Of a stretch of DNA of 7,269 nucleotides, positions 1 to 6,352 are shown piece after piece. The stretch covers positions 1-7,269 of the forward strand of contig CANKWG010000117.1 of assembly GCA_947487325.1 (NCBI GenBank). Reading direction: 5' to 3'. The position numbers and the translations under genes are program-made. The DNA is from Oxalobacteraceae bacterium. Its GTDB lineage: Bacteria; Pseudomonadota; Gammaproteobacteria; Burkholderiales; Burkholderiaceae_D. Position 1 is the first letter of the stretch. Each line of letters starts with the position of its first letter. The notes under the pieces were generated by a model, which was not told where the DNA came from, did no database searches, and was given only the letters and a program-made list of their open reading frames with translations.

Positions 1-156
1 GCCCATTGCCGCCTTCACCATCGTGGATCGTCCGACACCATTACGGCCAAGCAGGCTCACGATTTCACCTTTTTCCACGTGCATATTCACGCCGTGTAAA
101 ACATGACTCTTGCCGTAAAAGGCATGCAAGTCGCGAATTGCCAATAAAGCGCTCAT
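1..156 (-). CDS. livF: Liv-type ABC transporter ATP-binding protein LivF, N-terminal 52 residues (partial, runs off the left edge)
   Basis: This is the second cytoplasmic ATPase of a HAAT-family (branched-chain amino acid/amide/carboxylate) importer. The visible reading begins MSALLAIRDLHAFYGKSHVL, the usual LivF start with the aromatic A-loop Tyr14, and continues into a Walker A motif GRNGVGRST at residues 37-45. The invariant Walker A lysine is arginine here (R43, codon at 28-30); I recall this variant in a subgroup of LivF-like proteins, so it need not be inactivating. The ATG at 156-154 overlaps the livG stop as ATGA. A good ribosome binding site, GAGGTG at 162-167 (minus strand), lies inside the livG end. 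The Q-loop, signature, Walker B and H-loop lie outside the window. Family assignment is secure from the N-terminus and the position directly after livG. Confidence 0.9.
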   Translation of the reverse strand, partial: MSALLAIRDLHAFYGKSHVLHGVNMHVEKGEIVSLLGRNGVGRSTMVKAAMG

Positions 157-920
157 GCCTGCACCTCATCGGGTGCATGACTGCCGAGATAGGCTTCCTT
201 CACCTGAGCATTTTCACGGATCGCCATCGGCGTATCACAAGCCAGCACTTCGCCGTAGACGACGACTGCGATACGGTCAGCCAAGCCAAACACCACGCTC
301 ATATCATGTTCGACCATGAGCAGAGTTTTTCCTTCAGTTACACGAGAGATCAGGTCAACTGCAACATCAGACTCTGACCGACTCATGCCTGCTGTCGGTT
401 CATCAAGCAGAATGACGTCGGCACCACCAGCGATCGTGATGCCAATTTCAAGCGCACGCTGCTCGGCATAGGTCAGCAAGCCCGCCTCTGTATTGCGTCG
501 CCAGCCGAGTCCAATCGACTCCATGACCTGCTCTGCTGCTTCACGCGCATCTTTCAGCGCATTCAGCTTATGCCAGAAAGAGTAACGGTAGCCCAGCGAC
601 CACAAAACGGCGCAGCGCAGATTTTCAAAGACGGACAAACGATGAAAAATATTCGTTATCTGAAAGCTGCGCGACAGGCCAAGGCGATTAATTCGGTAGG
701 GTGGCAAACCGGCGATGGATTGACCATTCAATAAAATTTCACCGCTGGTAGGCGCAAAGCGGCCAGAAATCAGGTTGAACAATGTCGACTTACCTGCGCC
801 ATTAGGGCCGATGATCGCGAGCCGTTCCCCTTTTTCAATTTGAAGATTGACGCCCCGAATGATTTCGGTGTTTCCAAAGCGCTTACGCACCTGGTTGAGT
901 TCTAGCGCATAAGGACTCAC
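153..920 (-). CDS. livG: Liv-type ABC transporter ATP-binding protein LivG
   Basis: A complete 255-residue ATPase subunit of the importer, normal length for LivG. It hydrolyses ATP at the inner face of the membrane as a partner of LivF. Visible motifs: Walker A GPNGAGKST (38-46), Q-loop SFQ (85-87), signature LTYAEQ (149-154), Walker B VILLDEP (169-175) with catalytic E174, D-loop after TAGMS, and H-loop H205 in MVEHDM. The signature has alanine (A152) where LSGGQ-type motifs have the second glycine. The start is GTG at 920-918, forming a GTGA overlap with the livM stop, with GAGGTG at 925-930 as ribosome binding site. Residues 107-125, between the Q-loop and the signature, form an aromatic-rich insertion (SLGYRYSFW) that I associate with betaproteobacterial LivG proteins. 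The substrate cannot be read from the ATPase. Confidence 0.95.
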   Translation of the reverse strand: MSPYALELNQVRKRFGNTEIIRGVNLQIEKGERLAIIGPNGAGKSTLFNLISGRFAPTSGEILLNGQSIAGLPPYRINRLGLSRSFQITNIFHRLSVFENLRCAVLWSLGYRYSFWHKLNALKDAREAAEQVMESIGLGWRRNTEAGLLTYAEQRALEIGITIAGGADVILLDEPTAGMSRSESDVAVDLISRVTEGKTLLMVEHDMSVVFGLADRIAVVVYGEVLACDTPMAIRENAQVKEAYLGSHAPDEVQA

Positions 921-2212
921 CGGCCACCTCGTACGGCTGATTTTTCAATCTCGGCGTTGACATCACCCCATAGGGCCATGAATCGCGACCTGAATAACAG
1001 AAATCCGGCGAGGCCCACCAGTAAGAGTGCCAGTCCCACGAGCCAACCCGATATAGCAGCAGTGTCGACGACTTGCCCAAACAAGCGCATTTCCGTACCC
1101 GACGCCGACTCCAGAGTGAGGTGATACAGCAATTCGATCAGGATAATCAAACCCAATAAAACGATGGCACAGGCAACCAACAGGCTGAGACCCAGCGGAA
1201 GAATGCGCCGAAGATAGCCGTAAGCAGCCACTCGAACGTTCATCATGATGAGACTGGCCAGACCACCCGGCGCGTACATAACAATCAAAATAAAAAATAA
1301 TCCCAGATACAACTGCCACGCTTTGGTGAACTCAGACAGCATGACAGTCAAGAACACGCCAACAATAGCGCCTAGCATCGGTCCAAAGAAAAATCCGATG
1401 CCACCAATGAAGGTAAACAAAAGAACAGCACCCGAGCGAACTGCACTGACATTTTCTGCACTGACGATTTCAAAATTAATGGCCGTAAGTGCACCGGAAA
1501 TGCCAGCAAAGAATCCGGACAAAATCAGCATGAGGTAGCGCACGCGTTGGGTGTCATAGCCAATAAACTCGGCACGCTCAGGGTTATCACGCACGGCATT
1601 AGCGATGCGACCGAGAGGTGTTTGTGAAATAGCGAACATCGCCGCTGTACAAATGAATAACCAGAAAGCGATCAGGTAATACACCTGTATCTGGGGTCCA
1701 TAACTGATGCCGAATAGCGGTTTGCCAAACACACGATCACCCGCAATACCACCTTCGCCACCAAAAAATCCGGGAAACATCAGCGAACAGGCAAACACCA
1801 ACTCGACTATACCCAAGGAAATCATTGAAAAAGTCGTGCCAGAACGTTTGGTCGTCACATAGCCAAAAAGTATTCCAAACAACAAACCTGCCAATCCCCC
1901 AATAATAGGTAACAGGGTCAGTGGCACGGGCAGCGCGCCGCTACCAGCAAGATTAATCGCATGAATCGCAAAAAATGCACCCATCCCGGAATAGACTGCA
2001 TGACCAAACGACAGCATGCCGCTCTGACCCAACAACATGTTGTAGGACAAGGCGAAAATCATGGTCGTACCCATTAGCGAGAGCAAGGATATGACCGAGC
2101 CAGAGCTCATCAGGCGCGGCGCAATGACGAGCAATAGCGCAAAGCCACCCCAAACGAGCCAGCGCCCTGGATTCCAGGGTGTGTAACGAAAAGGACGAGC
2201 ATTCATACTCAT
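917..2212 (-). CDS. livM: Liv-type ABC transporter permease LivM with C-terminal membrane extension
   Basis: A 431-residue inner-membrane permease that pairs with LivH to form the translocation pore. The core shows the family motif GQSGMLSFGHAVYSGMGAF (62-80) and many hydrophobic segments. The cytoplasmic coupling loop GRIANAVRDNPERAEFIGYD (201-220) contacts the ATPases, and the core closes with APGGLASL (314-321). About 110 further residues follow, with two more predicted membrane spans (about 338-362 and 387-407) and a polar tail ending EIEKSAVRGGR. Many stand-alone LivM-type proteins stop soon after the APGGL motif. ATG at 2212-2210 overlaps the livH stop (ATGA); GAGGG at 2217-2221 is the likely ribosome binding site, and an ATG two codons on is an alternative start. 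Function as permease is secure; the substrate is unknown. Confidence 0.94.
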   Translation of the reverse strand: MSMNARPFRYTPWNPGRWLVWGGFALLLVIAPRLMSSGSVISLLSLMGTTMIFALSYNMLLGQSGMLSFGHAVYSGMGAFFAIHAINLAGSGALPVPLTLLPIIGGLAGLLFGILFGYVTTKRSGTTFSMISLGIVELVFACSLMFPGFFGGEGGIAGDRVFGKPLFGISYGPQIQVYYLIAFWLFICTAAMFAISQTPLGRIANAVRDNPERAEFIGYDTQRVRYLMLILSGFFAGISGALTAINFEIVSAENVSAVRSGAVLLFTFIGGIGFFFGPMLGAIVGVFLTVMLSEFTKAWQLYLGLFFILIVMYAPGGLASLIMMNVRVAAYGYLRRILPLGLSLLVACAIVLLGLIILIELLYHLTLESASGTEMRLFGQVVDTAAISGWLVGLALLLVGLAGFLLFRSRFMALWGDVNAEIEKSAVRGGR

Positions 2213-3156
2213 GTTTCCCTCGTACCGAGGAGGCCTTTGGGCCGGAAAATCAAGACCAGCACCAGCAGCAAGTAAGGCAAAATCGGCGCGATCTCCGCCA
2301 AGGTCAGGGAAAGAAATCGGTAAGCAGGTGCATCCGGCGCAATCTGAAATCCTGCGAGTGCAAGAGGTCCGAGCAATGACCAGTCCAGGGCAACAGCAAA
2401 GGTCTGAATCATGCCGATCAAGATCGAGGCCAACAGAGCGCCGGCGAGTGAGCCCATACCACCAACCACAACCACGACAAAAATAATACTGCCCACCGTG
2501 GCCGCCATCGCAGGTTCAGTTACAAACGCGTTGCCACCAATGACACCGGCCAGCGCAGCGAGTGCACATCCGCCACCAAACACCAACATGAAGACACGCG
2601 GCACATTGTGACCGAGCGCCTCGACCGCTTCCGGATGGGTCAGCGCCGCCTGAATGACGAGGCCAATGCGTGTGCGCTTGAGCAAAAGAAAAATCGCCAC
2701 CAACATCAACAGCGCGACCAGCATCATAAAGCCTCGATACATCGGGAATGCCGTACGGTACAAAACAAAGAGCGGGCCATCGAGCTCTACGGGAATACGA
2801 TACGGCACCGCAGCCCTGCCCCAGATCAGTTGAACCAGTTCGACGATCACATACGACAGGCCGAAAGTGAAGAGCAACTCGGATACATGCCCGTACTTAT
2901 GCACGGTGCGCAATCCATAGCGCTCAACACCAGCACCCAAAAATCCGACAGCCAAAGGCGCAATAAAGAGCGCGGGCCAGAAGCCCAGCGTCTGGCTGAT
3001 AGCGTAACCAAAATACGCTCCGATCATGTAAAAACTCGCATGAGCAAAATTAAGCACGCCCATCATGCTGAAGATCAGCGTGAGTCCGGACGAGAGCATG
3101 AATAGCAGAAGGCCATAGCTCAGTCCGTTCAACAATGAAATCAGCGCGAATTCCAA
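2209..3156 (-). CDS. livH: Liv-type ABC transporter permease LivH (TTG start)
   Basis: A 315-residue inner-membrane permease, first gene of the transporter block. It opens MEFALISLLNGLSYGLLLFM, the typical LivH first span, followed by the family motif VLNFAHASFYMIGAYFG (34-50). Further hydrophobic spans lie near 60-77, 93-112, 143-160, 187-207, 222-255 and 287-304. The short cytoplasmic loop ALTHPEAVEALGHNVPRV (171-188) is the expected ATPase-coupling loop, and the C-terminus FRPKGLLG is characteristic. The start codon is TTG (3156-3154). It is chosen because AAGGAG sits 8 nt upstream (3165-3170) and because the protein then matches the usual LivH N-terminus; the next ATG, at residue 20, would remove the first span. 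It lies 54 bp after the ligase stop, so it may share that transcript. Confidence 0.94.
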   Translation of the reverse strand: MEFALISLLNGLSYGLLLFMLSSGLTLIFSMMGVLNFAHASFYMIGAYFGYAISQTLGFWPALFIAPLAVGFLGAGVERYGLRTVHKYGHVSELLFTFGLSYVIVELVQLIWGRAAVPYRIPVELDGPLFVLYRTAFPMYRGFMMLVALLMLVAIFLLLKRTRIGLVIQAALTHPEAVEALGHNVPRVFMLVFGGGCALAALAGVIGGNAFVTEPAMAATVGSIIFVVVVVGGMGSLAGALLASILIGMIQTFAVALDWSLLGPLALAGFQIAPDAPAYRFLSLTLAEIAPILPYLLLVLVLIFRPKGLLGTRET

Positions 3157-3164
3157 GCTCGAGG

Positions 3165-3170
3165 CTCCTT
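3165..3170 (-). promoter_or_regulatory. Ribosome binding site deciding the TTG start of livH
   Basis: On the minus strand this reads AAGGAG, a near-perfect Shine-Dalgarno sequence 8 nt before TTG at 3156. It supports the non-AUG start over internal ATG codons. Confidence 0.75.
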
Positions 3171-3210
3171 CAAATAGTTAACAGCGTATACGCATCCGTT
3201 GCCAGCCAAA

Positions 3211-4863
3211 TCAGGCGGTTGGCAATTTATGATCCCGATAAGTCTCTCGTATCTTGTTCTTCAAGATCTTGCCTGTCGCTCCCAGTGGCAGCGCATCCGT
3301 GAACACAACATCGTCGGGCGTCCACCATTTGGCAATTTTTCCTTCATAGAACTTCAGCAACTCATCTTTGGTGACTTCCATGTTGGGTTTTTTAACGACG
3401 ACTAGCAAGGGACGCTCATCCCATTTCGGGTGGTAGACACCGATACACGCGGCCTGCAGCACCGCAGGGTGAGCCACAGCGATGTTTTCGAGATCAATAC
3501 TGCCGATCCATTCTCCGCCTGACTTGATCACGTCTTTGCTTCTGTCAGTGATCTGCATATAGCCGTCTTCATCAATCACCGCCACATCACCCGTCGGGAA
3601 CCAGCCGTCTTGCAAAACATCGCCACCCTCTTGCTTGAAATAGCCCTCGATAATCCAAGGCCCTTTGACCAGCAGGTTGCCGTAAGTCTTGCCATCCCAG
3701 GGCAGTTCCACCCCTGCGTCGTCAACGATTTTCATGTCCACACCATAAATCGCACGACCCTGCTTTTCGAGTACGGACTGCTTTGCTTCTTCCGACAATG
3801 CCTCGTGTTTGCTCAGCAGTGTGCAGCAGGTACCGAGCGGTGACATTTCTGTCATCCCCCAGGCATGAACAACCTCAACGCCATACTCGTTACGGAAGGT
3901 TTTCATCATCGCAGGCGGACAGGCCGAGCCGCCAATCACCGTCCGCTTGAAGGTAGAGAATTTCAGATTATTTTGGGCGACATAAGTCAACAGCCCCAGC
4001 CACACAGTAGGCACACCGGCGGAGAAAGTAACTTTTTCCTGCTCAAATAATTCGTAAATAGATTTGCCGTCCAATGCAGCGCCAGGCAGAACCAATTTCG
4101 CGCCGGTCAACATCACCGAATACGGCAGACCCCAAGCGTTCACATGGAACATGGGCACCACCGGCAGGACCACATCGCGTGCAGACACGTTCAATGCATC
4201 AGGCAGGGCTGACGCAAAGGAGTGCAATATCGTCGAACGATGCGAGTACAGCGCACCTTTGGGATTGCCTGTCGTACCCGAGGTATAGCAAAGACTCGAT
4301 GCCGAGTTTTCGTCAAACACAGGCCATTCGTAGTGGTCGGAATTTGAAGCTATCAAATCCTCGTAACACAAAAGATTGGCGATCTTGGTATCGGTCGGCA
4401 TGCGATCGCGATCGCACATCATCACGTAGCCCTTGATTGTCCTCACCAATGGGGCGATGGCTTCAATTACAGGCAAAAAATTCATGTCGAAGAAAAGATA
4501 CTGATCTTCAGCATGGTCAGCGATGTAGGCGATTTGCTCCGGATGCAGGCGCGGGTTAATAGTGTGAAGTACGGCGCCAGATCCCGATACAGCATAGTAG
4601 GTCTCGATATGGCGATACCCATTCCACGCAAGCGTCGCTACCCGATCACCTATTTTTACCCCAAGTTTTTCCAGCGCATTCGCCAGCTGCTTGGCCCGGC
4701 GATGGCAGTCGCTGTAAGTGTAGCGATGGATATCGCCTTCGACTCTGCGCGAGACGATTTCTGTAGCGCTGTAGTAACGATCAGCATGCTGAATCAGACT
4801 GGAGATGAGCAAAGGTTGGCTCATCATTCGGCCCATCAATGGGCTCTGGGGGTACTGCGCCAT
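3211..4863 (-). CDS. AMP-forming acyl-CoA synthetase (medium/long-chain fatty-acyl or DmdB/AlkK-like ligase)
   Basis: A 550-residue ANL-superfamily ligase that adenylates a carboxylate and transfers it to CoA. Motifs in order: P-loop YTSGTTGNPKG (193-203), PMFHVNAWG (237-245), WGMTE (335-339), TGD (424-426) with D426 for ribose binding, hinge region DRSKDVIKSGG (440-450), then EWIGSIDLEN, and the C-terminal catalytic lysine in GATGK (K532). The EWI-SIDLEN stretch and the N-terminal LLISSLIQHADRYY are typical of the AlkK / 3-methylmercaptopropionyl-CoA ligase (DmdB) branch, so a medium-chain, branched or substituted acid is likely; the exact substrate is not readable. The frame stays open upstream to an ATG at 4980, but I place the start at 4863: GGAG lies 5 nt upstream and the extra 39 residues do not look like the family. 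The gene sits between the HD gene (124 bp) and livH (54 bp), which suggests it acts on what the transporter imports. Confidence 0.93.
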   Translation of the reverse strand: MAQYPQSPLMGRMMSQPLLISSLIQHADRYYSATEIVSRRVEGDIHRYTYSDCHRRAKQLANALEKLGVKIGDRVATLAWNGYRHIETYYAVSGSGAVLHTINPRLHPEQIAYIADHAEDQYLFFDMNFLPVIEAIAPLVRTIKGYVMMCDRDRMPTDTKIANLLCYEDLIASNSDHYEWPVFDENSASSLCYTSGTTGNPKGALYSHRSTILHSFASALPDALNVSARDVVLPVVPMFHVNAWGLPYSVMLTGAKLVLPGAALDGKSIYELFEQEKVTFSAGVPTVWLGLLTYVAQNNLKFSTFKRTVIGGSACPPAMMKTFRNEYGVEVVHAWGMTEMSPLGTCCTLLSKHEALSEEAKQSVLEKQGRAIYGVDMKIVDDAGVELPWDGKTYGNLLVKGPWIIEGYFKQEGGDVLQDGWFPTGDVAVIDEDGYMQITDRSKDVIKSGGEWIGSIDLENIAVAHPAVLQAACIGVYHPKWDERPLLVVVKKPNMEVTKDELLKFYEGKIAKWWTPDDVVFTDALPLGATGKILKNKIRETYRDHKLPTA

Positions 4864-4868
4864 GTTGT

Positions 4869-4872
4869 CTCC
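4869..4872 (-). promoter_or_regulatory. Ribosome binding site deciding the acyl-CoA synthetase start
   Basis: On the minus strand this reads GGAG (within CGGAGACAAC), 5 nt before the ATG at 4863. It favours the 550-residue protein over the 589-residue open frame beginning at 4980. Confidence 0.65.
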
Positions 4873-4910
4873 GATGGTATTTTTTTGTGATGCCGCTTTT
4901 TTGCCTTGCG

Positions 4911-4916
4911 ATTGTA
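4911..4916 (-). promoter_or_regulatory. Possible -10 element of an internal promoter ahead of the acyl-CoA synthetase gene
   Basis: The minus strand reads TACAAT, five of six matches to the sigma-70 -10 consensus, about 48 nt before the ligase ATG in the 124-bp gap after the HD gene. The corresponding -35 region is weak (TGTTAG at 17-bp spacing), so this is only a candidate. If real, ligase and transporter could be transcribed apart from the aldolase-HD pair. Confidence 0.3.
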
Positions 4917-4937
4917 GCTGAATTACCTTTCCGCTAA

Positions 4938-4952
4938 CAGCATACGATGCTG
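4938..4952. repeat. Short perfect inverted repeat (6-bp arms, 3-nt loop) in the HD-ligase gap
   Basis: CAGCAT-ACG-ATGCTG lies 35-49 bp downstream of the HD gene stop. No run of T follows on the minus strand, so it is not a convincing intrinsic terminator. It could be a weak RNA hairpin or an operator for the candidate promoter beside it. Confidence 0.35.
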
Positions 4953-4987
4953 CGCCGCACCAATCGTGGGCGCTCTGCAACTAATGA

Positions 4988-5560
4988 TCAGCAACTGGTG
5001 TAAATCGTGTTTTTAGGGCTGCTCATAAGGCGACGAACCATAGGCTCAAAAAACGAAAGGGGCAAAGTGTCATATTCCGGATCAAAGGCAGGTGCGTCAT
5101 ATTTTTCACAAAACTCCAAGGTACGTTCATACACAGGCTGGCCTTGAAAACGGTCGCGCAGGTTGCGATCCATACCGAGATGATGGAAAAAATAATAGGC
5201 CTGAAACAAGCCGTGCTTTTCCACCATTTCCAGATTTTCCGCAGACACAAATGGTTTCAGTATTGCCGCAGCGATATCAGGATGGTTAAAGCTACCCAGC
5301 GTGTCGCCAATGTCGTGCAGCAGCGCACAGACAACATATTCCTCATCCTTGCCATCCCGATGGGCGCGGGTTGCTGTTTGCAGACTGTGCGTCAGTCGAT
5401 CCACGGAAAACCCGCCGAAGTCACCGTGCAAGAGCTTGAGGTGATTGAGTACACGGTCTGCCAGTTGCGATGAATATGTACGAAAATCCTCTAAGATCAC
5501 TTTCCAGTCTTCTTCCGTACTATCGCGCATATCGGTAAAGCTGCTTTGTGCCAGCATCAT
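4988..5560 (-). CDS. HD-domain protein, related to PhnZ/myo-inositol-oxygenase-type HD oxygenases
   Basis: A 190-residue soluble protein with an HD metal-binding domain. Probable metal ligands are H58 (LTHSLQ), H82-D83 (LLHDIGD), H93 (FNHP), H116 (EKHG) and D155 (EKYD). The H58-to-H82 spacing of 24 equals that of H34-to-H58 in PhnZ, the di-iron oxygenase of 2-aminoethylphosphonate breakdown, as I recall it. PhnZ's Tyr24 and Glu27 align with F48 and F51 here, and PhnZ's third motif histidine (H62) aligns with D86. The fold and a di-metal site are therefore likely, but the substrate must differ, and a phosphohydrolase role is not excluded. Two tandem ATGs open the gene; GGGAG at 5564-5568 is only 3 nt from the first and 6 nt from the second (5557), so translation may begin at residue 2. 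The gene follows the aldolase gene by 15 nt, almost certainly co-transcribed. Confidence 0.82.
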   Translation of the reverse strand: MMLAQSSFTDMRDSTEEDWKVILEDFRTYSSQLADRVLNHLKLLHGDFGGFSVDRLTHSLQTATRAHRDGKDEEYVVCALLHDIGDTLGSFNHPDIAAAILKPFVSAENLEMVEKHGLFQAYYFFHHLGMDRNLRDRFQGQPVYERTLEFCEKYDAPAFDPEYDTLPLSFFEPMVRRLMSSPKNTIYTSC

Positions 5561-5575
5561 TGACTCCCTGTCAGT

Positions 5576-6352
5576 TCAGTTTTTGTAGTCCGGATCGGAT
5601 CGATCAAGTTTGCGCAGCAACGCCGGCCATGCCAGCAATCCGCCCTGTGATTTCGTCACTGCACGTGCCTGCTCCATCGCATTCTCAATGATGCGCGGAT
5701 CAATCGGCCTGAGTGCCACGCCGCCCGACATGGCTCGCACCTGTATGGCGCAAGCTGTCTCAAATACGTACATGTTCAAGAACGCATCCGCAATCGTCTT
5801 GCCCACCGTGAGCAGGCCATGATTGCGCAGCATCAGATAAGTTTTATCGCCAAAGTCAGCCACTAGGCGAGGTCTCTCCTCATCGCTGAGTGCAAGACCT
5901 TCATAGTCGTGATAGGCAAGACTGTTCAAAACAAATATCGACTGCTGAGATATCGGCAGCACACCGGCCTCTTGTGCCGCAACTGCCACGCCATTGACGG
6001 TATGTAAATGCAGTACGCACTGCGCATCATCGCGTGCTGCATGAATCGCCGAGTGGATGGTGAAGCCTGCCGGGTTTACCGGGAATGGTGAGTCCTCGAG
6101 CTTATTACCCTCAAGGTCAATTTTTACCAGCGAAGACGCGGTGATCTCATCAAACATCATCCCGTAGGGATTAATAAGAAACGCGTGCTCATCACCTGGC
6201 AGGCGCGCCGTGATGTGGGTAAAAATCAGATCTCCCCAACCAAATTGTGCAGCAAGACGATAACAAGCTGCCAGATCAAGCCGCATCTGCCACTCCTCAG
6301 GGCTGACACGGTGCTGCAATGATGGGATTTCAAGTCGCTCCGGGGCGTTCAT
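5576..6352 (-). CDS. Class II aldolase/adducin-family protein
   Basis: A 258-residue cytoplasmic protein of the class II aldolase/adducin N-terminal fold, the family of L-fuculose-phosphate aldolase and L-ribulose-5-phosphate 4-epimerase. Seen: GWGDLIFTHITAR (38-50), INPYGMMFDEITASSLVKID (60-79), the zinc-ligand pair VLHLHT (H115, H117) and the third ligand in LRNHG (H178). The catalytic glutamate of fuculose-phosphate aldolase (in its SSEWRFH motif) aligns with glycine G96 of NPAGFTIH, so ordinary retro-aldol chemistry on a sugar phosphate is doubtful; a zinc-dependent decarboxylase or another lyase is possible. The start ATG (6352) has AGAGGTG about 7-8 nt upstream. It is the first gene of the minus-strand run, divergent from selO and 15 nt ahead of the HD gene, so those two probably act in one pathway. 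The substrate is not identifiable. Confidence 0.88.
   Translation of the reverse strand: MNAPERLEIPSLQHRVSPEEWQMRLDLAACYRLAAQFGWGDLIFTHITARLPGDEHAFLINPYGMMFDEITASSLVKIDLEGNKLEDSPFPVNPAGFTIHSAIHAARDDAQCVLHLHTVNGVAVAAQEAGVLPISQQSIFVLNSLAYHDYEGLALSDEERPRLVADFGDKTYLMLRNHGLLTVGKTIADAFLNMYVFETACAIQVRAMSGGVALRPIDPRIIENAMEQARAVTKSQGGLLAWPALLRKLDRSDPDYKN

Noticed and set aside
6..377. 123-codon plus-strand open frame across the livF-livG junction
   Set aside because: It is antisense to the Walker A region of livF and the C-terminus of livG, with no recognisable domain.
2608..3105. 165-codon plus-strand open frame opposite livH
   Set aside because: It is antisense to a clear permease gene, its composition is the low-complexity polar type expected opposite membrane codons, and no family resemblance is visible.
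4891..4952. Possible intrinsic terminator after the HD gene
   Set aside because: The hairpin CAGCAT-ACG-ATGCTG is not followed by a T run on the minus strand; the nearby homopolymers read as A runs in the direction of transcription.
4864..4980. In-frame 39-codon upstream extension of the acyl-CoA synthetase to an ATG at 4980
   Set aside because: The extension does not resemble the family N-terminus, covers nearly the whole intergenic gap including a possible -10 element, and a good GGAG ribosome binding site precedes the ATG at 4863.
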